A DNA stretch of 64,000 nt from Gonium pectorale (GCA_001584585.1 LSYV01000002.1:6305417-6369416), one strand, 5' to 3'; counted from the stretch's first letter, positions 1 through 12,405 are shown. Translations and numbers: made by a program. The notes: generated by a model not told the origin, from the sequence alone.

Positions 1-3000
1 TCTGCGTCGTGCGTGCTGAGACCCACCTTGAACCCACCAAAATCGATGGTGGACAGCGATCTCGGTATCGCCACTCTAGCTGGTGCTGTCGCGGCGCTCT
101 TGTCTTCGCAGCAGCGTATCGACGACACCGAGCTCCAACTGCAGGTAAGCACATGTGACCCTAGCTGGTCAGCCGAGGCCCGAGGCCATCACGGAGCGTG
201 GCCCCTACCTCAACCGTCCCACATCGCTACCCCCTCCCCCGGACCACAGGCCCTCCTGCGCCAGCACGCCAGAATTGTAGCGGCGGGGCGTCTACTGGAG
301 CAGCAGAAGGTCCTTGACGTCTTGGCCTTGGGGCCAGACCTGGGCTATGACCGCGGGCGGCCCGTGGCGTCGCTGCTGGTATACCGGTACGCACTCGCAC
401 CCGGGACAGCATCTGCGCAATGCAGCCCGCTGCGTTGGCCCTCACGTGACGTGTCTGCTGGCAACGGATGGTGCAAGAGGCATGACCATATTCTGACGTA
501 CGCACGCGTCCTTCCGCTTCCAGGTGCTGCCTCCGCTGGGGCTCATTTGGCGGCGATGCGCAGGCAGTGGCCGTGCTGGACCAGCTGGGGGCCCTGCTGC
601 TCGGGGCCACAGACGAGGACGCAATCAATGCCCGGCACACGACGGCCGCTGCCGCGGCGGCGGGCGCGCAGGGCGGGGCTGCGGAGCAGGAGGACGAGAC
701 GACGGCGGCTGCGGCCACGCTCGCTGCCACCCGCGAGGTGGCATACTGGTGCGGCGGGGAGGAGGGAGCCACGCAGCAGCGTATCGGGGCTAGGAGGGAA
801 TAGGCGGGGCGCGAAGGAGGGGAGTCGGCTGGGCAAAGTCAGATGCGATCGCGGTTGCGAAAGCCATGTCAAAAGGGGCCCGTGCACAGGAGCCGGGGCG
901 CAAGCTGGGCGTGTGGGGGCACGCTCATCTGCAAGATGCCACGGGCAACTACGGCCAGGGGACGTCCTGCAAGACGGATCCGGCGACACGCCTCGGCCTC
1001 CCCTCCCGTAGGCTGGCGGTCACGTCCACGCTGCTGGCCCTGGTGGATCCCCATCTGCCGCTGGCGATGGCCCGGACCGCCATGCAGACATCCTCCCACG
1101 CCGCCACGCCGCTGGCAGTGGTTGCGGGCGAGGCGCGCGCGTCCGTGGCCCGCGCCACCAGCGCCGCGGCCGCCAAGGTCCAGGAGCTGCAGAAGCGCAT
1201 GGGCAGCACCCTCAGCGGCATGCAGGCGCTGGGCAAGAACCTGTTCGGGGGCAGGCTGCGCAAGGCAGCAGCGCCCGCCAGCGGGGGCAAGGCGGCGGAG
1301 GCGGCGGCCGCCGGGGCACAGCAGGAGGAGCAGCAGGAGGGCGGCGCGGAGGGACCGGGCCCGGCGCAAGAGCTGCCGGCGGCGCAGGTACGGTTATGGG
1401 CACCCATTTCCATCGTACACCAGAGCTGGCTCATTGCCGACAGAAGGTAATTGCAATGACAGCTGTCCAGCGCTGACCTGTTTCAACCAAAGAACCTGCC
1501 GCATGTTTCCGCAAACCTTGAACCCCCAGGAGCAGCCCGACGCGTCTGCCGCAGCCATCTCAGTGGCGCAACACGACACAGCGGCCCCGTGCGATTCCCC
1601 CCACGGCCCGAGCGGAGCCGCGGTTGGGGCACCGGCGGTTGCGGCCCCGGTAAGCCCTCCCGGGCAGTGCTTCCGGCAGCAGCTGGACCTGCTCCTGCAA
1701 AAGACCTACAACCAGCTGCGCGACTCGCTCAAGCGCCAGGTCAGCTCGGTGCTGCCGGGCTGCGTCCAGGGACCGCAGCTGCAGGGGGCGCTCTCGGGGA
1801 GCCCCAGCGGCAGCCTGGGCGGCGCAACGGCGGAGCGCTCGTTGGAGCGGGAACTATCGTCGGGGAGCGCGTGCGGTCCTGCCGCCGAGGCGGGTGAGCG
1901 AGGGAAGCCGGTGGGGGCGCAGGGTAACATGTTGGATGGGGGTGGACCAACCCGGTCGCGTCAGGTGCTGGAACCATACGAGGGGTATTAGTACTGGCGG
2001 AGTGGTTGCGCTAGTTTCCGCTTCCTCTCCAGTAATTCTTGTTCCGCAGCTGCATGTCTGAGTCATGATCAACGCTGTGAAGGGGCCATGCAACGCGTTC
2101 CCCGCACGGCACAGCACGGGCTTCTCTCATGGAACGCCCATGCCTCCTGAAGACGAAAAGCCAGTAGGCGGCCCAGCCACCTGTACGTCCGTCCATCCTG
2201 TCACGTCCCGGGCCCCGCTGACTGTCGAACGCTGCCGCAGGCCGCTCGTCGCCCTGCGGCTCGGGCGATGCCTCCGCGTCCCTGGCGCCCTGGCGGGAGC
2301 TGGTCTCCGTGCTGTCGGCGCACCTGGGCATGCTGCGGGAGGCGCACGTGCCCCGCATCATCATCCGCTGCCTCTTCAAGCAGGTGCGCCTGCTGCGGCG
2401 TGCGGTCGTGCGGCGCAGGGGGCCGTGGGCCATCCCCGTAACTAGCAACCAGCATTACTGCGTCAGTGCACGCACCGGACTGAGCGGTGCACCTGGGGAG
2501 GCATTGCTCACATTGGCCACCTGCCTCCACCTCACAAACATGCAAGCACTCACTGACAATAAGGACACCGTAACGTTGATAAACGTCCGCACCCTGGCTG
2601 CTCCTCACTGCCCTTTCCCGGCCCCTGTCTCCAGACCATGGCGTTCATCAATGTGCAGCTCTTTAACCAGCTACTGTTGCGCCCCGACTGCTGCTGTACC
2701 TCCAACGCGGGCCACCTGGTGGCGGGGCTGCAGCTATTGGACGAGTGGCTGGCGGCGCCCACCGGGCCCGGGGGCAGCGGCGGGGGCGGAGGCTGGGGAG
2801 GTGAGGGCCTCGGGCTGCTGGCGGAGGACCTGCAGCACGTACGACAGGTACGGCAAGAGGCCCACACGGGGACGTCTTGGGTCCCTTTGCGGGGGTCTGA
2901 GTTGCGAGTCCTTTGGATGCGCTCTATCGTGCCGAAAGGGCTCACTCCTGGGTGCAGACCGTGCCGGCGACGCTCCGTCGGGCTGTGCTCAGACAGGTTG

Positions 3001-4032
3001 AGAACCGGAAATCCTCTGCCGCCCACCGCCCTTCTCCGCACCCCTGAATCCATGCCTCCCCTTCAGGCCTCCCACTTCCTGCTGCTGGCCAACAAGGGCG
3101 CCCTGCGGCTGGACGACTTCATCGCCATGAACCCCGCGCTCAACGTGCAGCAGCTCTACCGGCTGGCAACGACATTCTGGGACGACACGCCGCCGCCGCC
3201 ACCGCCGCCCGCTGCGCAGCCCCAGCCGCAGCCGCAGGCCGACGTGCGCGACCCGAGCGAGGCCGCGACAGCTGAGCAGGGTCCCGAGCCGGGCGCGGCC
3301 GCCACGGACGAGGTCAGCGGTGTGCAGGCGGAGGCAGCTGCTGCGTGCGCCGCGGCGGACGTGCAGGCCGACCAGGCGGACGCGGATGCTCCCGAGACAC
3401 CACTCCAGGAGGGCGCAGTGACGCCGGACGCTGATGGTGATGACGATACAGACGCCATGGCGGCTGCAGCAGCTGCAGCGGTTGCCGCGGCTGAGGCAGC
3501 AGCCGCGGCGGACGAGGCCGCTGATGCAGTCGCCGCCACGGGTGAGTCCAGCAGCCCGCAGCACTCCTCTACCCTCCAAACCTCCCAGCCGCTGCTGCCC
3601 GCTTCTGCTCCCGCGCCGCCGCCTCCCCCGCCGCCGGCGGCATTAGCGTCGCGCCACGTGTCCGGGGAGGTTCTGGAGGAGATGAAGCGGCGTCATGCGG
3701 TCGCCAACAACGGCGGCCTCATCGTGACCTTCCTGTTGGACGAGGACAGCACACCGCTCATCGCGCCCGGCGGGGTGGTGGCCAAGCAGCTGCTGCAGCT
3801 GCTCAACGAGCCGCGCCTGCGGGAGCCGCTGACGGAGGGCCTCCCGGCCGCGCTGCGGAGCGAGGACTGCCCCGAGCAGGTGTTCGCCTTTCTGGCGGCG
3901 CCCCTGGAGGCGGAGCAGGGGGGCGTTCAGGAGTCGGCGCACGCAGCTGCGCAGCCGCAGCCGCGGGGAGGTGGAGGCGGCAGCCTCGGCTGGATTGGGC
4001 GGCTCAGCGGTCAAGGGCGGCACCACGAATGA
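1..4032 (+). CDS. Class XI myosin, C-terminal globular (cargo-binding, DIL) tail; 5' end outside window
   Basis: This is the tail of an actin-based motor; the globular tail binds organelle or vesicle cargo. Exons read as ..13-144, 250-386, 524-748, 1012-1387, 1530-1893, 2241-2383, 2635-2847 and 3067-4032, and all phases agree, giving about 851 visible residues. Family landmarks occur in order: GYDRGRPVASLLVYR (plant form G-F-S-x-G-K-P-x-A-A), RWGSFGGDA, EVAYW split by an intron, FRQQLDLLLQKTYNQLRDSL, LREAHVPRIIIRCLFKQ, FINVQLFNQLLLR and NVQQLYRLATTFWDD. These match the class XI/V globular tail. Motor, IQ and most of the coiled coil must lie upstream. Unusually, about 150 residues of Pro-, Ala- and acid-rich sequence (3190-3640) separate the WDD helix from the last tail segment (3655-3900); a gtgagt near 3542 leaves room for an unrecognised intron there. 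The family call is firm, exact exon ends less so. Confidence 0.85.
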
Positions 4033-4520
4033 AGGCCTGGGCTACAGAGCAACCGGCTGCGCTGCATTCATATCAGGATGCCCCGGCTTTGCAGTCAGCA
4101 GACCGAGGGTCGCTTCAACATGTACACATGGAGAGAGTAAATGGGAAATCTCAGGTAGCAGTTTCAGCGGCATTGGTCCTTCGTAACTGTGTGTTGTGTA
4201 GTGTGATACGTTGATGGTGTCTGTCTGAACGCTGTAGCCCTGGTGTTCGCATAGTTGCTCGTGTAAGCGAAGCCGCCGTGCAACGCTTGTCGGGCGGCAG
4301 GGGATTGAGAGTGATCATGATTGCGCCCCTCCGGGGGCCATGCAGCAACATGATACTTGCAGGTCCACAGACTGCCATGGATATGAAGCTGGCAAAAGAC
4401 TGGCATATCCTCCAAACTTTGCGGCATGCATAAGCAAAGTCAAGAGACCGCATTCGACTTTACAGTGTTTCCCGTTCTTTGAGAGACATGGAGAATGGGG
4501 AAATTAAACCCATCATGTAA
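4033..4520 (+). terminator. Myosin 3' UTR with TGTAA poly(A) signal
   Basis: TGTAA at 4516-4520 is the first copy of the green-algal poly(A) signal after the myosin stop, implying a 3' UTR of about 0.5 kb. On the opposite strand the first signal for the facing peroxidase gene is TTACA at 4460-4464, so the two 3' ends are predicted to overlap slightly. Confidence 0.55.
4460..4464 (-). terminator. Predicted poly(A) signal of the glutathione peroxidase gene
   Basis: TTACA on the + strand (TGTAA on the minus strand) is the first signal below the stop codon at 4816, giving a 3' UTR near 350 nt. It lies inside the myosin 3' UTR. Confidence 0.4.
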
Positions 4521-4815
4521 CTGTAGTTAGATGCAAGCGGTCCGTGAATCCGGCTAGCACGCTCACATCTTCACTCGTATGCGCTGAGTCTTTCCTTATC
4601 TCTCCGCTCGCTCTCGTGCATTCTCGACCAATCCGATCCTCTCCCTCTAAAAGCGTGAACATCTCGCTCCCAAAACACGATACGGCCATAACCCGCGTCC
4701 AACTCCACACACAACAGTACTGTCGCAACTGTCCTCTCGGTAAAGTACCTCTTGCTCGAGCCCTACGTCACACCAATAGTCAAATGTACAGCTACGCTAG
4801 GCCGAGCACCCAGCC

Positions 4816-6133
4816 TTATGCCATGGCCTTCTTGATATCGGCCTCCAGCGAGGCAGGGCTGGAGGTGGAGCCGTACCGGCCCACAACGTTGCCGTCCTGG
4901 TCGACCAGGAACTTGGAGAAGTTCCACTTGATATCGGAGTTCATGAGGCCGCCCTTCTGCTCCTTGAGCCACTGAAACAGCGGCTCAGCTGCAAGTGGAC
5001 AGGGACACACGGAGTGACTCAGCGTTGTTTCAACACGAAGTAACACGCCCCCCATCTCCGCCATCAACGTGGACAGCCCTCCATCGACTGTCATGACGTC
5101 CCAAGCTGGATCAATGGGTGGACGGCAACATATGCCGTGTGCGACTTGGGATGGGCCACACCCTTCCCAACAAGTCCTAGCACCTTGATACCCGAACCCC
5201 ACGACCACACAATGTCTCGTGGGCCATAGCCGTCAGCGCCTTTCCTGCAACGGTTAGCCCCCCCCTGGACGCCAAGTCCAGGGCTCAGTCCTAACAAAGC
5301 GGTCCACGGCTGAAGACCAGGTGTCGAAAGGACTTACCACCTGGCCCGTTGACATCCACCTTGGACATGAGGGGGAAGGTCACGCCATACGTGCTCTTGG
5401 CGAACTCCTTGATGGACCGGTTGCTGCCAGGCTCCTGGGCTCCGAACTGGTTGCAGGGAAAGCCTAGCACGGTGAAGCTCTGCGTTACACACGGAGAGAA
5501 GAGTGTCAATTGAGGTGGTAAGTCACGTCGCCGGCAGGGCCACGCCAATGCAGGGGATATCGGCAGGGGCAACCCTCTGGTCAAACATCCTGCGCTGGGC
5601 CGTCATACGACAATAGATGTTATCATACACGCGCCACCCTGCCTTCATTTTACCTTGCCGCCGAACTTGTCCTGCAAGGCCTGCAGCTCGTTGTACTGCG
5701 GGGTAAAGCCACATTGTGACGCCAGGTTGACGATCAGCACAGCCTTGCCCTGCAGGCTGGAAAGCTTGAAGTCCTTGCCGTCGATATCCTGTAGACGGGG
5801 GCATCAGGGTATCGGTATACGCGCATAAGCCCTGTTTGCCTTGTCTCACCAACCGGCGACCGCCGCGTAGTTTAAACTAAGAGCCCACCAGCAATCAAGG
5901 GCGCACTGTCAAGGGGGGCTTCATACAACAGCATGCCAGCCACATGTGATCGTGCCGTGTCGGGCCAACACCTTCACTTTGAAGTTGTAGAATTCGCTGG
6001 TTGAGGGCTCCGCCGTCTTGGCAGCGCCACCGAAATTGAACAGAGCCTGCGGCTTGACCGTGCTGAGGCGCGCAGGGCGCGCGCTCGAGCGAGGGGCCAC
6101 AGCGCGGGCAGAAACACGGCTGTGAGCGATCAT
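4816..6133 (-). CDS. GPX: Glutathione peroxidase (Cys type), probably plastid-targeted
   Basis: This thiol peroxidase reduces H2O2 and lipid hydroperoxides; plant-type members mostly use thioredoxin. Four exons, 6133-5972, 5788-5654, 5479-5338 and 4988-4816, give a phase-consistent 203-residue protein with an ATG at 6133. Residues 1-40 are rich in Ser, Arg and Ala and poor in acids, like a chloroplast transit peptide. The catalytic set is visible: peroxidatic Cys80 in LASQCGF (Cys rather than selenocysteine, no UGA), Cys108 and Gln110 in FPCNQFG, and Trp168-Asn169 in KWNFSKFLV. The length matches algal GPX with a transit peptide. The gene faces the myosin gene. Family assignment is very secure; which algal paralogue it is cannot be told. 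Confidence 0.93.
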
Positions 6134-8282
6134 TTCGTGCGTTAAGCGTAGATGGTGTAACGTCAAAGTCGGAACTGGACTCGGAGGGGAACTGCGAGTG
6201 CAAAGTGCGGAGCTGCAGAATTCTGAGTGCAGAGCTGCGGAGCTTTGTTTCTCTGATGGGTCCAGTCTTGGCCTCACAAGCTTGGATTCAACCGTTGTAC
6301 GTTGGTGCGACCTGCGACATGACGGGTCACGGGTGAGGTTGAGCCCTGGAGTTACTGCTGGCAAGCAATAATCTTACAGTTCACTGTCACAAATCGTTGG
6401 TGCTGATGCGGAACCTGCTGCAACTGCAAGTGAGAGATGCCATGTTGGACAAGGGTACGTGGAACGACGGTGTCGTGAAGCAGTCTTTGAGGCCATACAA
6501 GTACACAAATCCAACATAGCTGGACTCGTAGGCTATGGAGTTGGCAGTGGGGAAGGTGGGGAAAGAGTGGGCCACCAGGGCTGCGCGCTGTGCCTGTGGT
6601 GGGGATATGGCTGGGGCGGCTGGTATGGCGGGTGCCGGGGTGGAAAAGGTTCCCGGATGCCAGACTCCCCCATGACCCGTGACACCGGTTGACACCCTCC
6701 CGCGGGGACACGGCATGGATGCCCTGGTGTGACCAAATGTTAGCTGGACGGGCGTTTAGAAGCCCTATCGATAGCATCTGTTTAGTGGGTGCGGCAGGCC
6801 CCTGCGACCTGGGGAGTTCTGCGCGTGTCCTGTGCGTGCTGGCGGGCGCAGGATGTAAAGCCAGGGGTGAGGTTGCGGGCTGCGGAAGGTGTATGCGCAA
6901 AGGACAAGGAGAGAGTGGGGACTCGCACGGTATGGGCGGCGTGGGAAGAAAGGAAAAGGAAGCATGCGAGCGGGCCGTCCGTAGCTGCAGCGTGAGTAGC
7001 TTTGCCTGTGAAATCGCCGCGGAAATGTCATATTGCGTGATAGACTGCAAAACCCCATACTGCTGCATGCACAACGCAAAGTAGAAGAGCACAGGGAGCC
7101 AAGATTGTCACTGCTGTGCTTCGTTGGTTTTGGAGGCCATGGTGGGGGGCGGAGGCGGGAGCGGGCGGGGGGAAGCCATGAAGCTGGCCTGCCATGCGCC
7201 CGTCCACCGCCCGCGCTCGGCTGCCTGGCGAAATTTGCTGAACCCCGTTTACTTGTTAGAGCACCTTGGTCCCTGCAGCATTGGAGCGCGCGTGCAACTG
7301 AACTGCTCTGCGCACCACAGTTTGGGCGCGACCACTCATGCCCACTCGCTCCTTCACGAGCGGCGGCCACCATGGCATAACGCTCCGCGGTAACAGCATG
7401 GTCGTCAATTGTTGCCACGACAGTGCTGCTTCAGTCCTTCAGTGATGGGCGGGCCCACAGCTTTCCATTGGCAGTTCGCCTTCGACCATTTTCCCCGTTT
7501 CCACTTGTCCGGCAGGGAAGCTGCCGGGAACCTCCAGACTTGGCGTAGCGATGGGCTGCTTGACATCGTCATGTAGCTCAAGCGCAGCTCCCCCCAAGAG
7601 TTCTCTGTAAGGATGGGGTAAAGCCATGAAGTCCCACACGACATATAGGCGTAGGAAGAAAGTATGGGAGGCTGGGGCATCGGGGACAGGTTTGCAGGTA
7701 GACGGGGCGCCAGGACTTGCGTATCAGTACACCCGGCTTCTCGTAACCGTCCCTGACAAACGACTGCACGAGCTCCCCACATTAGCTGCTTACCAATGAC
7801 GTTGCCTGCAAGTCCAGGGCACACCCAACAGCAATGCCCACCAGCAAGCACCCCTAGCACCCTCACCAGGCGTCGCTCGAGCGTAAAACAGTGAATGGAA
7901 GGTTATCTCACCTGTAACGTGTCATTTAATAATACACACCCGAAGGTGCGGCGTTTCCAGTAGGGCACCGAAGGCAGGGCATGGCAGGCGACGGACGGAG
8001 CCACCGGTGTGGGCAGCGGCGAGGTTACCTGGTGAGCGAGATGGGGAGATGGCAGACCCGTTGGGCGCGGCGTTGCGATCAAGAAAGATGGGCGTCCTCC
8101 AGTGATGGATCGCATGGTTTTGTCCTCATGGCAAGAGGGGCTATCGCGCGGCCTCGGTTTGGGCGCCATCCGTGGTATTCAGTTGCCCGCCGAAAAGGGG
8201 GGCGTGCCCTTTCACGACCATACTGTTACAGAACTCGGCCAGTCGTTTTGGGATGGATTGGCGGGATGTCGCCTCATTAGCT
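6134..8282. other. Intergenic, no gene supported
   Basis: Upstream of the peroxidase there are only short open frames on both strands, with no family motif and no phase-consistent exon chain. The first few hundred bases must hold the peroxidase promoter and 5' UTR. A minus-strand open stretch at 7405-7866 was considered and not supported. Confidence 0.5.
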
Positions 8283-8392
8283 GATCTTGCTCGCCCTGCC
8301 TTGTACCAACCCGCCCGCCCTACTGGAAACATCGCGCATTCCGGCGTGCGTTACCGTCGAGGGGGGTTCCCTCTTTCTCTGCAGCTTTCATT
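8283..8392 (+). repeat. SINE-like repeat family S, 5'-truncated copy
   Basis: This segment matches the 3' third of the elements at 23022-23322 and 41925-42286: shared blocks include CGCCCGCCCTACTGGAAAC and the terminal CCCTCTTTCTCTGCAG. It lacks the 5' two thirds, as expected for an incompletely reverse-transcribed copy. Confidence 0.6.
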
Positions 8393-8829
8393 AGTTCATA
8401 CTCGCGTCCATGGTACGGTCTCCCGCGGCAAACCCTTATACATATTCGTCGTGCCTAGAAAGCGCACACAGTTTACGTTTGCCGTCAACCACGGCGCAGG
8501 ATTGCGCCACCATGGCTTATGCCATCCTTTGGTCCATCAAATCCGCATATTCAGCGAACACTTTGGGGCTAAGCGGGCACCCTTGCTTGGCACCTAGCAC
8601 CGACTGAAAGGAATCCTCTGCAACGCCATTCACGCGTACATGCATCAACGCCTTGCCGTTGCAGCTTGAAGGGTACCTGTAACATCTGCAACTTTAAGGG
8701 GCCTCTAAGCGGGGACCATACCTTGGCCTACGCAGTAGCCCGGCCCATCTCAGCCCCCTCCCCCAGTCACTCCCGCCTCTCTCTCGCATCTCAGCGTCTC
8801 AGGTCAGTGCACTTGGTGAATGTTTTCAG

Positions 8830-8965
8830 CGTCCTCCTCCTCGTTCCATCCTCGGCTCATTCGGCACGCTCGGCCTGCTCGGTTCGACCAGATTCTTCCG
8901 TGCTTGCTGTCGCACGCATTGCACTGTGGGGCAAGAGGCGAGCAGGGCATACAGGTATACACACT
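8830..8965 (-). repeat. Dispersed coding-like repeat family Z (Cys/Lys-Arg linker), copy 1
   Basis: On the minus strand a splice-acceptor-like CTTGCCCCACAG is followed by a stretch that also occurs at 32788-32868: AACCGAGCAGGCCGAGCGTG is identical in both. In the 32.8 kb copy the frame reads CDNKRRQTEQAERAQRA. Probably the decayed end of a mobile-element ORF. Confidence 0.5.
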
Positions 8966-9383
8966 GCATGGCGTTGCGCCCGTCTGCGCGCGGCCGCGAA
9001 TCCCGCACTACCGGTCCCGCTGTCTGGAGGTCAGCCCAGCTCAGCCCAGTTTATCAGCCCAGCCCAGCGCCCAGCGTTTTTTTGCTACGGGCTACTTTGT
9101 CAGGTCGGGCGTGATAGGGGGTTCACGTGCTGCCGGCTAGAATGCCTCTGGTAGCTACCTCTTAGGCCTGTTTCCTTGACTCAATCACACATATGTAACA
9201 CACTGCGGGGAAGGCGTTGGCCAGAGCCACTTTGGGCGCAGCAAGTTCATTCACTGGCCTGCTTACCACGACGGCGCCGGTCGTGGGGTGAATGCGCCAC
9301 CAATGCGCGCTTGAGCTCCATCTTGCGGCACGCGGTGCAGGCCGAGCGACGACTCTTCCGGGTCTTGACCTCACAAGTTTGAA

Positions 9384-9480
9384 TTGAACAGGCGGCAGAG
9401 TGTGCGGCGGCGGAGGAGGCGGCTGCAGCGACTGCCGGTTAGGTGGTCCGCTGCAAACATGACTTGTTGGAATGGGATGC
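9384..9480 (+). repeat. Dispersed repeat family Z, copy 2 (distal half)
   Basis: GGAGGCGGCTGCAGCGACTG followed by GGTGGTCCGCTGCAAA also occurs, diverged, at 29600-29655, 32885-32905 and (reverse) 51395-51470. The underlying frame encodes Ala-rich sequence then VVRCK. The copy is interrupted by a stop, so it is not a working gene. Confidence 0.5.
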
Positions 9481-10876
9481 GCTGTGTGTTGTCCGCGTCA
9501 ATCCTTCCCGGGCCAAACAGGACATTTGCCCAGCGCACTACCCGCCAGGCATCACCACTTATTGTGTGGGTGGGTATCTGGGTAAGCGTGCGGGCGGACA
9601 GAGGGAGGAGGTTATCAAGGACCAGGAGGCCCCATAGTACGATGGCCGAAGGCCGATTGCAGGGGACGGCGGGAATAGCATTTCAGGCAGAGAACCGCAC
9701 CCGACATGTGATGTTGTCATGTGCTGAAACTCCTGAGCTCAAGGCCTCAGCGGTACCTTGCTTGTGCACTCTTGCTGGCAACCCGTCTCACAGTTTCTAT
9801 GGCAGCGCATATGCGCATTTGCACTCAAGCTGGTAGCAAATGTGGCACTCACTCAGTGCCGACGGAGTTGGTTGGCTGCCCCTGCAGTTGCCCCAAGCAC
9901 AGTCAGCGACCAAAAAGTGTCGTTTGCATAATCAGAGTCCAACGGCATTGCCCAAGGTGCCTGATCTGGCCGTAATTGTATTGAGTCAGCGGCACCAGCG
10001 TCATGGCCTTGCTCAGGCCACTCGCTGCTGCAGGGCCATGGCCTGGACGACGGTCATGTTGGGTTTCCTGCCGCACAATTTTTACTAAGTCGGGTTCCCT
10101 GCCGTACATCCCATCCACTTCAGAAACGGGCGCAAAGCCTGCCCGCGCCAGGAATAAAGGAATTCCGCCAGGCACTGGTGCACGTCGTTTGCACGTAGCT
10201 CAACAGCAGCGGCAACACAGCGCAGAGGGTCACCGGGTTCACCAATGGGACTTGACCCTTGGCACTCGGGTCTCGCCGGGTGTACTGCTCCCGTGCACTA
10301 TTCTGCGCCGCCCTGTTCCACCTCAACACCACCTCCACCACCGCCAGCAGCTCCCTTTACCTGCAATTCGTGTAGTAGTGCAGTACAACGGTGCAGGTGG
10401 TCACGAAATCCGTGCAGTCGTGCTGGTGAGCACGAGTGAGCAAGGCGTCAGCGTATATATGGTAAGCCGATGTTGTGAAGCCTTGAAAGCCTCTCCGTGT
10501 CCTCGACACTGGCTGTCTGGGGAGGTAGCCGATGTCTAAGCGTGTGAGGGTCTCAGGGCCCTGTACTGTGGCACGCCAGACGCTCGTACAAGGTATCCCT
10601 GTCTGTAAATGGGATCCCAATCCGGATTCGAGTACGGCGAATGGTCAGGCTGCACTGACGCATAGAAATAAACCAAAGAAAACACGTTTGCGGTCTGAAT
10701 CTGACAAATGGCGCTGCACACCTTCCACACGTCGTTGAAGGGCTTGCGGCCTTGTGCGAAGCAACGGCATGTGGGTATCTGAAGCAATATCTAACATCAA
10801 TACCTTCTTATCAAAACTGTACGGGAAGCATGGTGCAACGAGCGAACGCGATGCACGTCGTGACCCCCGCAGACGC
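9481..10876. other. Intergenic, unresolved
   Basis: No recognisable gene. A minus-strand frame at about 10175-10000 reads FLARAGFAPVSEVDGMYG and is the only mildly protein-like stretch, but it has no flanking exon chain. The unseen first exon and promoter of the fibrillin gene should lie in the last part of this interval. Confidence 0.4.
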
Positions 10877-11929
10877 CTCTTCTCCAGCGCGGAGCGACTC
10901 CGCGGGCCCCGGTCATGGACGCTGGACGGGGAGTCATGGCGCATGCAGCGGCGGTTGAGGCAAGTATTGCCGATGAGCTGGCGCCCACGAAGCTGGAGTT
11001 GCTAAAAAAGGTGGCGTGCCTCAACCGCGGGGCGATTGCATCAAGCAACGACAAATACGAGGTGAAGGGCGGGTGCCGCTGGCCCGGGGCATCATAAAAT
11101 TGGCTAGCCCGGTAGCCTGAGACATCCACTTGTAGCCCATGAGGCACATATACCGGCTAATAAAGCTCCAGCGTCATGCTATCGTCGAACGCGATCGCTT
11201 GCAGGCTGTCTGTGTTTTGCCAACTTAGTGCACCTCTGGTTCCGAGCATGCTCGCTGGGGATATTGGTTTGCAATGGCGAGGTTTCAGATGACAGTCTGG
11301 AAGGAAAGCGTCTTGCCCGTAGATACCCAACATGCACTGACAATCAGACCCGGACCCCTACTTGCTCGCAGGTCTCCAGCTTCGTTGAGGTGCTCGAGGA
11401 TGCCATGAGCTCCGCCGGTGTGCCGGTGGACATGGAGGCGGTGCAGGGCAAATGGGAGCTGCTGTACAGCTCCGTGGAGCAGTTCCGCTCCTCGCCCTTC
11501 TTCTGGGCCTTCCAGGAGGGCTTGGTGCAAAGCCGCGAGGTCGCGGCGCAGATCTTCGCCTTCACGGACGCAATCCCGGGCGCCCGGATCGGTGCTGCCT
11601 ACCAGACCATCAGCTTCGACACAGGCAAGCTGATCAGCGAGGTGGACCTCGAGGTGTTTCCCGCCATACGCGGCACGGTGGTCACCACCAGTGGCGTAGA
11701 GCAGGAGCCGCCGCGGAGCCTGATCGTGACGGTGCAGAGTACCCGCGTCACCAACTCCAACGTAGTGCCCTTCATAGACACCGTGACAGTACCGGTGCAG
11801 GAGGTTGTGGAGGCCATCCGGGGACCCGGCGCAACGCGCGTCACGGTGGACATAACCTACCTGGACGGCGACCTGCGCATTGCGCGCACGCGGCCCGACA
11901 ACGAAATCTTTGTCTACCGCCGGGTGTAA
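10877..11929 (+). CDS. Plastid-lipid-associated protein (PAP/fibrillin domain)
   Basis: Fibrillins are small lipid-binding, lipocalin-like proteins of thylakoids and plastoglobules. Exon 10877(?)-11061 carries PTKLELLKKVACLNRG, the first helix of the domain; exon 11372-11929 carries MEAVQGKWELLYSS, FPAIRGTVVTTSG, VTVDITYLDGDLRIARTR and the C-terminal FVYRR. The reading phase across the intron agrees. The W-x-L-L-Y-(T/S)-S motif and the R-x-x-R/G-D-L-R-I-x-R ending are typical of PF04755. An ATG lies at 10915, but the frame is open back to a stop just before a CAG at 10874-10876, and this segment is Arg/Pro-rich, so a transit-peptide exon probably lies further upstream. Start uncertain, family confident. 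Confidence 0.85.
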
Positions 11930-12405
11930 GGGACGGCCGGAACGTTGTTGGCCGTAGAGGCGGGCATCCTCTTTCTTCGCAGAGTTCTCTTTTTGGCGAC
12001 AGGAGATGCGCGGGCTATATGCACGCGGGTTGGCGTCAGCGCATTATGTGCGTTCTTTAACCTTGAGTAGGAATGTGGTTCCTCGTAAGGCGTGTCCTGA
12101 GAGAGGTGTGTACTGGAGTGGACTTACAAGAGAGAGGGAAGTTGCAGTAAGCTTCGCCGAGGGGAGTTAGAGCGAGGTTGAGCTGTAGAGAGCGGTGGCT
12201 GCGAGGCGTTAGGCAAGAGGCGTGGTCAGGTTGTTTTCCTCATCGTTTCCATAGTATAGCTTAGTCCGCATGCTGAATGAGCCAGGGCCAAGCTGCTGTC
12301 AATTTTTTTCAAGATTTGGGGATCCTCCCATCCATTACATATTGTGTTACCTTGTGTCAAGTTGTCGGTTACCCGTGTACCCGGTTACCCGTGTAACTAT
12401 TGTAA
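11930..12405 (+). terminator. Fibrillin gene 3' UTR with two TGTAA signals
   Basis: TGTAA occurs at 12392-12396 and 12401-12405, the first copies after the stop at 11929. Just before them the motif GGTTACCCGTGTA is repeated in direct orientation (12367 and 12383). Confidence 0.5.

Noticed and set aside
843..1991. Long open frame across 843-1991 as one exon
   Set aside because: Its first half is in the wrong frame for the myosin tail; only 1530-1893 is coding. The rest is GC-driven openness.
3156..3579. Minus-strand Ala-rich ORFs opposite the myosin tail
   Set aside because: They are antisense shadows of poly-Ala/Pro codons.
6352..7418. Minus-strand ORFs upstream of the glutathione peroxidase
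   Set aside because: Composition is irregular with no motif and no splice chain; no homologous family is recognisable.
10003..10539. Plus-strand 178-codon frame
   Set aside because: Low-complexity Pro/His/Gln content typical of non-coding GC-rich DNA; no supporting exons.
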